Assembly: GCF_021026095.1 (NCBI RefSeq)
Contig: NZ_JAJNCU010000002.1
Span: 1-64,000, forward strand
Reading direction: 5' to 3'
DNA length: 64,000 nucleotides
DNA from: Salinicoccus halitifaciens
Lineage (GTDB): Bacteria > Bacillota > Bacilli > Staphylococcales > Salinicoccaceae
Positions within the stretch are counted from its first letter, which is position 1, and each line of letters starts with the position of its first letter. Positions 34,642-44,959 of this stretch are shown in pieces. The position numbers and the translations under genes are program-made. The notes under the pieces are model-generated. The model made no database searches, was not told the origin of the DNA, and worked only from the letters and a program-made list of their open reading frames with translations.

Positions 34642-34926
34642 GTGTTAAAACCTTTAGGAAATCGTGTAATCATTGATTTGACTCAAGAAGAGGAAACAAC
34701 GAAAAGCGGTATCATCTTAACAGACTCGGCAAAAGAGAGACCCCAGGAAGGTACTGTGGTTGCTGTCGGGACAGGAAAAATCCTGGACAACGGTACACGT
34801 GTGGAAGTGGAAGTGAATGTCGGGGACAAAGTCGTCTATTCCAAATTCGCCGGTACTGAATTGAAACATGAAGATAAAGATTATTTAATTTTAACTGATA
34901 ATGAAATTCTAGCAATCGTTGAGTAA
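34642..34926 (+). CDS. groES: Co-chaperonin GroES
   Basis: 94 residues, usual length. [11 protein letters not shown] at the N-terminus, the mobile loop [19 protein letters not shown], and [15 protein letters not shown] start with AAGGAGG. First gene of the groES-groEL heat-shock operon. Confidence 0.97.
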   Translation: MLKPLGNRVIIDLTQEEETTKSGIILTDSAKERPQEGTVVAVGTGKILDNGTRVEVEVNVGDKVVYSKFAGTELKHEDKDYLILTDNEILAIVE

Positions 34927-34943
34927 AAGATAAAATATTATAA

Positions 34944-36596
<1,653 letters not shown>

Positions 36597-36620
36597 GCTC
36601 AATTGAATAATGATGATTCA

Positions 36621-36650
36621 AAGGATCCGGCATCGCCGGATCCTTTTTTT
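36621..36650 (+). terminator. Terminator of groESL
   Basis: AGGATCCGGC-at-GCCGGATCCT with seven T. Confidence 0.9.
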
Positions 36651-36800
36651 GCATGGCTTTGAGACATGGCAGGAAGGAGATATAAAAGTCAAAAAATATA
36701 CAATAATGAAATAAGAGGTTGACGTTTTACCGGCATTCTGTTAATGTGTGAATAATTGAATAAACCGATAATTTTTAACAATAAAACAATTGATTAAAAG

Positions 36801-36966
36801 ACTCTTATCACGAGTTGGCTGAGGGAATTGGCCCTATGACGCCCGGCAACCGCCCCATTTTGGGGAATGGTGCTACTTCCAACAGGCAGTAATGCCTGGA
36901 AGATAAGAGGGAGAAACCTTGATATTTCATGATTTCAGCCCTCTTTCTACAGGAAAGAGGGCTTTT
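36801..36966 (+). promoter_or_regulatory. SAM-I riboswitch (S-box) with terminator, leader of the thiolase operon
   Basis: Near-consensus S-box: P1 from CTCTTATCA and AGATAAGAG, with GAGTTGGCTGAGGG, GGCCCTATGACGCCCGGCAACC, GGTGCTACTTCCAACAG and GCAGTAATGCCTGG between them (36801-36909). The terminator GCCCTCTTTC-tacag-GAAAGAGGGC plus T run is at 36939-36966. The thiolase ATG is 41 bases further on the same strand. A possible -35 TTGACG lies at 36719. The rest of 36651-37006 has no gene. Confidence 0.96.
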
Positions 36967-37006
36967 CTATAAAGAAAAATCAGAGCATGTGAAAGGATGA
37001 GGATAT

Positions 37007-38173
37007 ATGGATCAGGTGATTTTGGAAGGGGTGCGCACCCCGTTTGGAAAGTGGAAAGGTATGCTGTCGGGATTGGATGCGAAGGAGATCGGGGCACTGG
37101 CTGTGAATGAGCTGATGCAGAGAGTGCCTGAAGCAAAAGAAGCCGACGGTGTCTTACTGGGCCAGGTGCTTCAAGCCGGGCAGGGACAGAACCCGGCAAA
37201 GAGAGTGGCCTCGGATGCCGGCATATCCCTGTCCGTTCCTGCAATCACCTTGAACAGTGTGTGCCTGGCCGGTCTCGCTTCCGTTTCAGATGCCGCCCGC
37301 CGGATTCATTTCGGGGAAGGTGAGTTATATATTACAGGGGGATTTGATTCAATGACACGGGCCCCGTATACGGCTGACGTCCGTCAGGAACAGTCGATGG
37401 GTTCTCTGCAGCTGACGGATACATTGAGCAGCGACGGTCTGTGGTGTACGTTGTCGGATGAATCGATGGGTGTCCTGACCGATTCAAAGAATAAGGAATT
37501 CAATATTACCCGGGAGGACCAGGACCGGTATGCACAGCTGTCACAGGAGCGGGCGGCTGAAGCATTGCAGGAAGGCCGGCTTCAGGACGAGATTGTGCCG
37601 ATCACTTTGAAAGGGCAGACTTTAAACATAGATGAAGGCATCAGGGCCAATTCATCCCTTGAAAAACTGGCGACTTTAAAACCGGCATTTGTTGAAGGCG
37701 GCACAATTACAGCGGGAAATGCGTCTCAAATGACTGACGGGGCGAGTGCAGGGATCATCTCATCCGAAAAGAAAGCGGAAGCGCTTGGCCGGGAACCGCT
37801 GGCGCGTATTCTGGGCTGGTCTGAAGTTTCAGGACCTGATACGAGCCTGCATACAAAACCTGCACAGGCAATCAGAGCGGTTTTGGAGAAGACGAACCTG
37901 ACATTGCACGATATTGATTTATTTGAAATCAATGAAGCTTTTGCGAGTGTAGTCATTGCGAGCTGCCGGGCATTGGATATCGATTACGAAAGAGTGAATG
38001 TGAACGGCGGAGCGATCGCGATCGGTCATCCACTCGGCGGGACCGGCTTCAGGCTTGCCCTGACGCTTGCCCATGAATTGCGGCGCCGCGGCGGCGGAAA
38101 GGGAATCGCTTCGCTTTGCGGCGGCGGCGGGCAGGGCATGGCTCTGTTGATAGAAGTTCCAAAAAGCTGGTAA
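37007..38173 (+). CDS. Acetyl-CoA C-acetyltransferase (thiolase)
   Basis: 388 residues. Active-site Cys86 in LNSVCLAGL, His in VNGGAIAIGHPLGGTG, and the second Cys in SLCGGGGQGMA, all intact; EINEAFA is also present. It interconverts acetoacetyl-CoA and two acetyl-CoA, or cleaves a related 3-oxoacyl-CoA. First gene behind the SAM riboswitch, followed by a symporter pair and an acetoacetyl-CoA-synthetase-like gene, so the operon could import a 3-oxo acid, activate it and split it. RBS AAAGGATGAGG. Confidence 0.92.
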   Translation: MDQVILEGVRTPFGKWKGMLSGLDAKEIGALAVNELMQRVPEAKEADGVLLGQVLQAGQGQNPAKRVASDAGISLSVPAITLNSVCLAGLASVSDAARRIHFGEGELYITGGFDSMTRAPYTADVRQEQSMGSLQLTDTLSSDGLWCTLSDESMGVLTDSKNKEFNITREDQDRYAQLSQERAAEALQEGRLQDEIVPITLKGQTLNIDEGIRANSSLEKLATLKPAFVEGGTITAGNASQMTDGASAGIISSEKKAEALGREPLARILGWSEVSGPDTSLHTKPAQAIRAVLEKTNLTLHDIDLFEINEAFASVVIASCRALDIDYERVNVNGGAIAIGHPLGGTGFRLALTLAHELRRRGGGKGIASLCGGGGQGMALLIEVPKSW

Positions 38174-38234
38174 TGCCCTGTCTTTAATGGCATGGGCATG
38201 GCCATCGGATAAATTCAATCGAGCTGGAGGGGAA

Positions 38235-38339
38235 ATGATCATGCTGATAACTTATTTTATACTGCTTGCCTTATTCTGGGTGGCAGGTTTACTGATATGG
38301 AAAAAGAATTACGTAAAAACAGGAGAAGGTGATGAATGA
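38235..38339 (+). CDS. Symporter small accessory protein (34 aa)
   Basis: 34 residues: one transmembrane helix (LITYFILLALFWVAGLLIW) and a short charged tail KKNYVKTGEGDE. GGAGG lies just before the ATG at 38235, and the TGA overlaps the symporter ATG. Small helical partners coded directly upstream of SSS symporters (compare YhdT-PanF, YjcH-ActP) are a known arrangement; this fits that role. Confidence 0.75.
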   Translation: MIMLITYFILLALFWVAGLLIWKKNYVKTGEGDE

Positions 38340-39844
38340 TGCTTGATGTAACGGGAGGTTTATTTTGGACGATTATCATTATGCTGGTGGGTTACTTTGG
38401 TCTGGTGGTCTGGATCGGCCAGAGAGGGAAGCGCCACAGCAGTTCGATGGCCGGTTTCGCGACGGCCCGGGGAAAAGTGAACCCTGTGATCGTCGGTGCA
38501 AGCTTTGCCGCTTCCTACGCAAGCGCGAACTTGTTCATCGGCGTGCCGGGTCTTGCCTATCAATACGGTACATCGGTACTCTGGTATACACTGGGCTGCT
38601 TTGGTGTGTCATGGCTTGGACTGCTTTTATTCGCGAAGACTTTCTGGAGGTACAGCAAAAAGTTCGGCGGTGTCTCCACCTTGCCTGAATGGCTTGGAAG
38701 GAGATATAACAGCAAGGCGCTGCAGGTGCTCGTCGCTGTTTTAATCCTGTTCAACGTATACTATATCGTCGGTCAGAATGTGGGCCTTGCGACCATCTTC
38801 GAATCCGTCCTCGGTATTCCATACTTCTGGGGGATCATCATCGGCGTGGTCATCACAATACTTTACATAGGGCTCGGCGGAGCCTTCGCACAGCTTGTTA
38901 CGGACGGTGTGCAGGGGATTTTGATGTCGGTCACTTCCATCCTCATCCTCCTGTCACTGTTTTGGACGATTGGCGGGGGCTTGAATGTATTCGGGGAGCT
39001 GTCACGAAAACTCGGGGAAATCGACCCCAATCTGACGAGCGCACTCTCCACAGGCGGACCTTATGACAGCCCGATGGCAATCATGGCCGTCCAGTTCCTT
39101 TTATTCAGCTTTGTTTTGATGCCGCATCTGCTGAATAAAGTGCTGTCGCTTGAAAGTGAGGAGCAGCTCGCACCATTCACATTGTCAGCCGGGGTGATTC
39201 TATTCCTCATCTCAACATTGATGGTGCTCGGCGGTCTGGCGGCCCGGGTGGTCGCGCCGTCTTTGGCGAGTGCAGACTCTGCGATTCCGGTATATGTGCT
39301 TGAATCGTTCCCGACGATCATCGCGGCAATCATCGTCGTGGGACTCATCTCGGCAATCCTCTCGAGTACGGACAGCCTCTACCTTGGCTTGACGACCAGC
39401 ATTGGAAACGACTTCTACAAAGTGCTGGCCCCGATACTGTCGAAGAAACCGATAGCCGAGGATGTTTTGGATAGAAACGCTGTGAGAGTCGCAAAAATCT
39501 CTCTTGTACTTGCGGGTCTGGCAACATTGTATTTTTCTCTGAACAGGCCTGAATCACTGTCTTTCTTAATACAATTCAGCTTTGCCGCAATCATCTGCGG
39601 AATCATTGCACCTGTTACATTAGGGTACTTCTGGAAAAAATCGAACGGCCCCGGTGCCATAGCTGCCCTGATCACCGGCACTGTACTGTACGTATTCTTT
39701 ACGAATCAGGATATTATCGGGAATCTCTATCTGGCGATGTTCTTCGCTTCCGCTGCCGCGTTTGCAGTGATGGTGGTGACTTCCCTGGCGACCCAAAGAA
39801 CAACGGCCGTCCAGCAGGAATCGCTGACCATTTCCGATAAGTAA
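38336..39844 (+). CDS. Sodium:solute symporter (SSS family)
   Basis: 502 residues, about 13 transmembrane helices. GASFAASYASANLFIGVPGLAYQYG and GGVSTLPEWLGRRYNSKAL are SSS family blocks; AILSSTDSLYLGLTTSIGNDFYK contains the conserved Na2-site Ser region. It should import a small carboxylate or similar solute with sodium, which suits a halophile. Coupled to the small subunit by ATGA overlap. Substrate inferred only from the thiolase and CoA ligase genes around it (acetoacetate or another organic acid). Confidence 0.88.
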   Translation: MMLDVTGGLFWTIIIMLVGYFGLVVWIGQRGKRHSSSMAGFATARGKVNPVIVGASFAASYASANLFIGVPGLAYQYGTSVLWYTLGCFGVSWLGLLLFAKTFWRYSKKFGGVSTLPEWLGRRYNSKALQVLVAVLILFNVYYIVGQNVGLATIFESVLGIPYFWGIIIGVVITILYIGLGGAFAQLVTDGVQGILMSVTSILILLSLFWTIGGGLNVFGELSRKLGEIDPNLTSALSTGGPYDSPMAIMAVQFLLFSFVLMPHLLNKVLSLESEEQLAPFTLSAGVILFLISTLMVLGGLAARVVAPSLASADSAIPVYVLESFPTIIAAIIVVGLISAILSSTDSLYLGLTTSIGNDFYKVLAPILSKKPIAEDVLDRNAVRVAKISLVLAGLATLYFSLNRPESLSFLIQFSFAAIICGIIAPVTLGYFWKKSNGPGAIAALITGTVLYVFFTNQDIIGNLYLAMFFASAAAFAVMVVTSLATQRTTAVQQESLTISDK

Positions 39845-39896
39845 AAAGGAACTTTGATTCAACAGGTGTGATTTAAGTAATGAGGAGGAAGAAGCA

Positions 39897-41864
39897 ATGA
39901 TGGAACAACAGTCGAAAGTGATGGATGATCATATATTATGGCGGCCTTCCGAACAACAGGTGGCTGAATCGAACATAAAAAAATTCTCGCAGCAGACCGG
40001 GATCCCGTTTGAACCCTACGAGCATATGCACAGATGGTCGGTGGCAGAACCGGGTGCATTTTGGTCGGCGGTGTGGGAGTTCTCAGGAATCATCGGAGAG
40101 AAAGGTGAGACCGTTTATCTTCCACCGGAAGATGGAGGCATGCTGGGTGCAAAGTGGTTTCCCGAAGCGGAAATCAATTTAGCCGAAAATCTTCTGCGGG
40201 GCGACGGTTCACGTGAAGCGGTCTATGAGGCAGATGAGCGTGGGGTGCAGCGGAAGGTTGATATGGGTGAATTGCGCATCATGGTGGCAAAGGCCCAGGA
40301 AGGCTTGAGGCAGCTCGGCGTCCGGGCAGGCGACCGGGTTGCAGGCATTGTAAAAAATGATCTGCAGTCGCTGGTTGCACTGCTTGCCACATCTTCACTC
40401 GGGGCCGTGTGGAGTTCATGCTCACCGGATTTCGGCGCCAAAGGGGTGCTCGACCGGATCGGCCAGGTCCAGCCCAAAATACTCATTGCTTCCCCGGAAT
40501 ATCATTATAATGGAAAGTTTTTTGACATCCGTGACAATATATCGGCAGTCAGTGCGGAGCTGGAAAGTTTGTCTGCGGTGGTGTGTCTGTCGGATACACC
40601 GGGACTGGTGCTGGAGACTGAGGCGGAACTGCTGACATGGAACGAACTGTTGGAAAATGACGCGGAAACGCCGGCATTTACACGCGTCCCATTCGATCAT
40701 CCTCTTTATATTTTATATACATCCGGGACGACCGGGCTGCCAAAAAGCATCGTCCATTCTGTCGGAGGAGTGCTGCTCCAGCATGTGAAGGAGCATCAGC
40801 TTCATTGCGATGTAAAGGAGGGGGATGTCCTCTCATGGTATACGAGCACATCCTGGATGATGTATCCGTGGCTCGTATCCGGCCTTGCCAGCGGGGCGTC
40901 CATCTTGCTCTATGACGGCTCACCGGTCCGGAAGGATAACCTTGGTATCCTTTGGGAAGTTGCAGAAGAAGTCGGCGTCACCCATTTCGGTACAAGCCCC
41001 AAATATCTTGCGACACTGGAGAAGTGTGGATATGACGTGGGAGGAAATCATGATCTGCAGGCCTTGAAGTCACTGATGACAACGGGGGCACCGCTCATCG
41101 CCGAACAGTATACATGGATTTATGAAACGGTGAAGGAAGATCTTTTCCTGGCATCCATTTCCGGAGGAACGGAAATCATCGGCTGCTTTTTCATGGGCAC
41201 ACCCGCACATCCCGTCAGGCGCGGGGAAATCACATGCAAGGCACTGGGCATGGCGGTGGATATTTTGGATCACCGGGGTGCTTCGGTGGTTGGCAGAAAA
41301 GGCGAACTGGTCTGTACAGAGCCCTTTCCGAGCATGCCGCTCACATTCTGGGGTGAAGAGGGAGATGAACGTTATTTCAACGCATATTTCAAGGCACATG
41401 AAGGCATCTGGACACACGGCGATCTGGTAGAAGAGACGCCGGCTGGCACATTCATCATCCATGGCCGTACGGATACGGTGCTCAACCCGGGCGGTGTCCG
41501 GATCGGGACGGCGGAAATTTACCGTGTAGTGGAACAGATTCCTGAAATCACAGATTCACTGGTGTTTGGTTTTCCTATGGACAACGATGAAGAGATTGCT
41601 TTGTGCATTGTGACCGAGGAGGGCGGTGCGGAGGCGAAACTCGCCGAGGAAATCCGCCAGGATGTGAGAAGGAAGGCCTCTCCGCGCCATGTGCCGCGGC
41701 GTATTTATACAGTGAAGGAAGTACCGTATACAAACAATGGTAAAAAGGTTGAAGGTGCCGTCCGTTCGATTGTCCGGGGACAGGATGTTAAGAATAAAGA
41801 GTCTTTGAAAAACCCGGAGTGCCTTGAGGAGTATATCTCACTGGCTGAAAGTGATTATCTATAA
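39897..41864 (+). CDS. Acetoacetyl-CoA synthetase-like acyl-CoA ligase
   Basis: 655 residues, ANL superfamily. N-terminal cap with LWRPSEQQVAESNIKKF, P-loop LYTSGTTGLPKSIVHS, TSTSWMMYPW, GGTEIIGCF, GVRIGTAEIYR and the C-terminal Lys in PYTNNGKKVEGAVR. Length and the ESN..F opening match acetoacetate-CoA ligases (AACS). It activates a short 3-oxo acid with ATP and CoA for the thiolase. RBS GAGGAGGAAG. End of the SAM-riboswitch operon, followed by a terminator. Confidence 0.88.
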   Translation: MMEQQSKVMDDHILWRPSEQQVAESNIKKFSQQTGIPFEPYEHMHRWSVAEPGAFWSAVWEFSGIIGEKGETVYLPPEDGGMLGAKWFPEAEINLAENLLRGDGSREAVYEADERGVQRKVDMGELRIMVAKAQEGLRQLGVRAGDRVAGIVKNDLQSLVALLATSSLGAVWSSCSPDFGAKGVLDRIGQVQPKILIASPEYHYNGKFFDIRDNISAVSAELESLSAVVCLSDTPGLVLETEAELLTWNELLENDAETPAFTRVPFDHPLYILYTSGTTGLPKSIVHSVGGVLLQHVKEHQLHCDVKEGDVLSWYTSTSWMMYPWLVSGLASGASILLYDGSPVRKDNLGILWEVAEEVGVTHFGTSPKYLATLEKCGYDVGGNHDLQALKSLMTTGAPLIAEQYTWIYETVKEDLFLASISGGTEIIGCFFMGTPAHPVRRGEITCKALGMAVDILDHRGASVVGRKGELVCTEPFPSMPLTFWGEEGDERYFNAYFKAHEGIWTHGDLVEETPAGTFIIHGRTDTVLNPGGVRIGTAEIYRVVEQIPEITDSLVFGFPMDNDEEIALCIVTEEGGAEAKLAEEIRQDVRRKASPRHVPRRIYTVKEVPYTNNGKKVEGAVRSIVRGQDVKNKESLKNPECLEEYISLAESDYL

Positions 41865-41926
41865 ATCCGGAAAGGCAAGAACGCAGTGCCGGTCACTGTA
41901 CCGCACCTAAAAGGATTTTTCGAATG

Positions 41927-41955
41927 GCTGCTCCCTCAGGGGAGCGGTTTTTTTG
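41927..41955 (+). terminator. Terminator of the thiolase/AACS operon
   Basis: GCTCCC-tca-GGGGAGC with a run of seven T. Confidence 0.85.
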
Positions 41956-41972
41956 CCGACAAATGGCCGTCA

Positions 41973-42028
41973 TAACAATATTGTGAAATTTTCACAAGAG
42001 AAGTTGATAATACTTCGGCTTATTGTTA
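41973..42028. promoter_or_regulatory. Nested inverted repeats ahead of the NCS1 permease gene
   Basis: A perfect 17-bp palindrome TTGTGAAATTTTCACAA (41981-41997) directly follows TAACAATA (41973-41980), whose exact complement TATTGTTA is at 42021-42028. The palindrome resembles a Rex site but has a 3-base instead of a 4-base centre. It lies 122-138 bases ahead of the permease start; probably an operator. Confidence 0.5.
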
Positions 42029-42118
42029 TAGTTAAAAACGTGTCGTAATAGAATTGTGAATCAGCTCGCGTATAATAAGGTCAAAAATAGAAATTATTAT
42101 AACAGGGAGTAGATTTTT

Positions 42119-43507
42119 ATCAATTCAACTGATCATATAGAAGAGGCGGGACAGGGTGATGATTACTCACTCGAAAGGGTCCCCAGAAGTAAGAGGAACA
42201 TGGGTTGGCTGAGTATCACGAACATAACATTCGGAATTGCCACGGCAATTTTCTACTTCCAGCTTGGAAGTGTCATGGCATTGCAGTTTGGCGCGATCAA
42301 TGCGCTCATTTCATCTGCCTATGCCATTGTTGTAGCAGGGATTCTTAGTACTTTTATATCTTACTTATCTGCTAAAAGCGGTTTGAATGTCAATCTGCTT
42401 TCAAGAGGTGGCGGATTCGGTTATATCGGTGCGTCACTCACCTCTCTCATTTATGCATCAAACTTTATTATGTACTGTGCTTTTGAAGGGCTGATATTGG
42501 TCTATGCCCTTCATGCATTTTTCCCTCATATCCCGATATGGGTGTATATTTTAATTTTTGGAACAGTGGTGATACCGCTGAACTGGTTCGGCATCAAACA
42601 GCTGGACAAGCTTCAGAAATGGTCGCTTCCACTGTTCTTCGTCTTCCTGGGTGCGGCGATCATCATGGCATTCATCGTGACGCCGGCCTACACTGGAAAT
42701 GTCTTCACTTATATGCCTGAAGGTGTACAGGTGGGCGGCACGGCCTTATTGATGTGCATGGCGATGCACCACGGCATCATGGGACTGACTGCTCTGATAC
42801 CCTCGGACTATGCGCGGTTCCTGAAGCCGAAAGATATCAAGGCAACGCTTGCGATCGGCTTCATCCCGCAGATTTTCTGTTACGGATTCATGGGGATCCT
42901 CGGCATCTGGTTCGGCGTATTGCTTGCAGAACCGAACCCGGGCGTCTACATCGTTTACCTGCTGGGTGCCGGCGGTGCGTTATTCACACTGATCACCCAG
43001 CTCCGGATCAACGTGACGAATATTTACAGCAGCTCGCTGTCGCTCTCGAACTTCTTTGAGAACGCTGTGAAATTCTCACCGGGACGCCGTTTCTGGGTCG
43101 TCGTGAGCGGCGTCGCTGCAATCATATTGATGCTTGGCGGCATCGTGGATCACCTCGATGCAGCACTGACATTCCAGGGCGTCGTCCTGCTGTCATGGGC
43201 ATCAATCCTTGTGACGGATGCAGTATTCGTTAAAAAGCTGTTGAAGATCGGCCCCGGCTATTATGAGGCCAGACAGTCCAACCTGTTTAAGTGGAATCCG
43301 GTGGGCGTCACGGCACTGATTGTTTCCAGCGTGCTTGGAACAGTGGCAGCCTTCGGATTCATGGGACCTTTCCTTGAGAGCACCGCAGCATTCTTTGCGG
43401 CCCTGCTTGCGGCAATCCTTACAATCGTCATCGCACTGGTGACTAAAGGTGCCTACTATATCAGGCAGGAAGCCCACGATATACCTGCGGAGGACCATAT
43501 TGCATAA
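42119..43507 (+). CDS. NCS1 family (cytosine/purine-type) permease, non-standard start
   Basis: About 462 residues, twelve transmembrane helices. The conserved NCS1 opening DYSLERVPRSKRN lies upstream of the first ATG (42200), so translation must begin earlier. The frame is closed by TAG at 42110, and between it and the ATG only ATT, ATC or ATA could serve. ATC at 42119 is 9 bases after AGGGAG and is my choice. Later blocks: TFGIATAIFYFQLGSVMALQ and SRGGGFGYIGASLTSLIYA. NCS1 proteins import nucleobases, allantoin or hydantoins. Position beside the Mo-hydroxylase genes suggests an N-heterocycle. If only ATG is used, the product starts at 42200 without the conserved motif. Confidence 0.8.
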   Translation: MNSTDHIEEAGQGDDYSLERVPRSKRNMGWLSITNITFGIATAIFYFQLGSVMALQFGAINALISSAYAIVVAGILSTFISYLSAKSGLNVNLLSRGGGFGYIGASLTSLIYASNFIMYCAFEGLILVYALHAFFPHIPIWVYILIFGTVVIPLNWFGIKQLDKLQKWSLPLFFVFLGAAIIMAFIVTPAYTGNVFTYMPEGVQVGGTALLMCMAMHHGIMGLTALIPSDYARFLKPKDIKATLAIGFIPQIFCYGFMGILGIWFGVLLAEPNPGVYIVYLLGAGGALFTLITQLRINVTNIYSSSLSLSNFFENAVKFSPGRRFWVVVSGVAAIILMLGGIVDHLDAALTFQGVVLLSWASILVTDAVFVKKLLKIGPGYYEARQSNLFKWNPVGVTALIVSSVLGTVAAFGFMGPFLESTAAFFAALLAAILTIVIALVTKGAYYIRQEAHDIPAEDHIA

Positions 43508-43682
43508 AATAATATAGTTTCTTTTATCCATCCTTCCAAACCCGGAAGGATTTAATCTGATATCGATATGAAGATGACCATTATATGCTTCTGCTTTCTT
43601 ATTACGATACTTGATCTATTTATTCATATCCATGATTTGAAATCAGAGTCTGTAATCAATTATTCATAAAGATAAAAGAAAC

Positions 43683-43757
43683 CGGCCCGTATGCAAAGCA
43701 TACATATTACAGGGCCGATGTAAGGACCGGACATTCATCTGAATGTCCGGTTTTTTT
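43683..43757 (+). terminator. Structured 3' region and strong terminator after the permease gene
   Basis: CGGCCC (43683-43688) pairs with GGGCCG (43712-43717), enclosing GTATGC-aaa-GCATAC and an unpaired ATATTACA. Eight bases later ACCGGACATTC-atct-GAATGTCCGGT with seven T forms a perfect 11-bp terminator. The gap 43508-43953 has no gene; an isolated CCTTCC / GGAAGG hairpin lies near 43530. A leader-RNA role for the first structure is possible but matches no riboswitch class that I recognise. Confidence 0.75.
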
Positions 43758-43894
43758 ATTTTTCAACATCAGAAACTGGTACCTAAGAAAAAATCATTCT
43801 GGTACTTTATAATTTTTTGAAAATTGTGCATAGTCTAAGAGGAATCATACAAACATATGTATACATCCAATCAAGCGATGTTACAGTCAAGTTT

Positions 43895-43908
43895 TGAAAG
43901 CGTTTTAT
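43895..43908. promoter_or_regulatory. Weak candidate cre site
   Basis: TGAAAGCGTTTTAT has the cre core with two mismatches at the end, just ahead of the coxG-like gene. Confidence 0.3.
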
Positions 43909-43953
43909 TTAATTGTGGTTGATGATGAGGGGATTTTTCAACAGGAAGGGGAC

Positions 43954-44412
43954 ATGGGAGTGGAAATCAAGCATAAGTACACATTCAAAAATTTATCGAA
44001 GCAGGAAGTCTGGGATACCATCCAGGATCCTGAAGCGCTTCAGGCTGCACTGCCTAATTGCGAAGTCTTTGAAGAAGTGGGGGATGAAAAATATAAAACC
44101 GTCATGAAAGTCAACATGGGCGCCATCAAAGGTGAGTTCACAGCAGATGTCCAGCAGATTGACAAATCTGAGCCGGATTCTTACAGGCTTCTTGTGAAGG
44201 CCAGAGGGAAACCTGGAGAAATCGAAGCTAATGCGAAGATGGTTCTGGAGGAAATAGCAGAAGGTACGGAATTGTCATGTGAAGCGGATGTTTCCACGAC
44301 CGGACTGATGGCGACCGTTGGACAACGTATGGTTGGCGGCGTGGCAAAAGTGGTGCTCGGGCAATTCTTCAAGGACATCGAAAAGCAGGCCAAGCAGGCA
44401 GCGGGTCAATAA
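43954..44412 (+). CDS. CoxG-like protein (SRPBCC carbon-monoxide-dehydrogenase subunit G family)
   Basis: 152 residues. YTFKNLSKQEVWDTIQDPEALQAALPNCEVFE is the CoxG family opening, with IKGEFTADVQQIDKSEPDSY and a C-terminal helix. CoxG proteins are lipid- or membrane-binding and accompany Mo-hydroxylases. Start at ATG 43954 with AGGAAGGGG; an upstream TTG gives a longer frame without family similarity. Leads the Mo-hydroxylase operon. Confidence 0.86.
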   Translation: MGVEIKHKYTFKNLSKQEVWDTIQDPEALQAALPNCEVFEEVGDEKYKTVMKVNMGAIKGEFTADVQQIDKSEPDSYRLLVKARGKPGEIEANAKMVLEEIAEGTELSCEADVSTTGLMATVGQRMVGGVAKVVLGQFFKDIEKQAKQAAGQ

Positions 44413-44452
44413 TGCGTTAATGCTCAGTTCATAAAATTTTAGGGGTGTTTCT

Positions 44453-44956
44453 ATGAATAATGAATTAGTTAATGTGTCGATTACGCTTAATGGAGAAAAA
44501 GTGAGTGCAGAAGTGGAACCCAGGATGTTGCTCATTCATTTCATCCGGGACATCATGAACGCCACCGGTTCCCACATCGGCTGTGATACAAGTCAATGCG
44601 GCAATTGTACTATACTGGTCGACGGCCGGTCGACGAAATCCTGCACAGTTCTTGCAGTCCATGCTGATGAGACGGAGGTCATTACAGTGGAGGGGATCGG
44701 CACGACGGAAAACCTTCATCCGATACAGAAGGCATTCTGGGAGGAGCATGGTCTTCAATGCGGCTATTGTACACCGGGAGCCATGATGGCGAGTATCGAT
44801 TTCCTCTCACAGAATCCTGATCCGACAGATGATGAAATCAGGGAAGGCCTCGACGGGATCATATGTCGATGCACCGGCTACGAGTTCATCGTCAATGCCG
44901 TCAGAAGTGCTGCGAAAATGATGAATGATGACAGCGCCGTCAAAGGGGAGGTTTGA
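44453..44956 (+). CDS. Mo-hydroxylase [2Fe-2S] subunit (CoxS/XdhE type)
   Basis: 167 residues. Plant-type [2Fe-2S] site IGCDTSQCGNCTILVDG, then the second cluster LQCGYCTPGAMM and CRCTGYEFIVNAV. It passes electrons from the molybdenum centre to the FAD subunit. Good RBS, 4 bases before the large subunit. Confidence 0.95.
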   Translation: MNNELVNVSITLNGEKVSAEVEPRMLLIHFIRDIMNATGSHIGCDTSQCGNCTILVDGRSTKSCTVLAVHADETEVITVEGIGTTENLHPIQKAFWEEHGLQCGYCTPGAMMASIDFLSQNPDPTDDEIREGLDGIICRCTGYEFIVNAVRSAAKMMNDDSAVKGEV

Positions 44957-44959
44957 TTT

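Noticed and set aside
41981-41997. Rex operator
   Set aside because: Half-sites fit, but the spacer is 3 instead of 4 bases; kept only as an unassigned palindrome.
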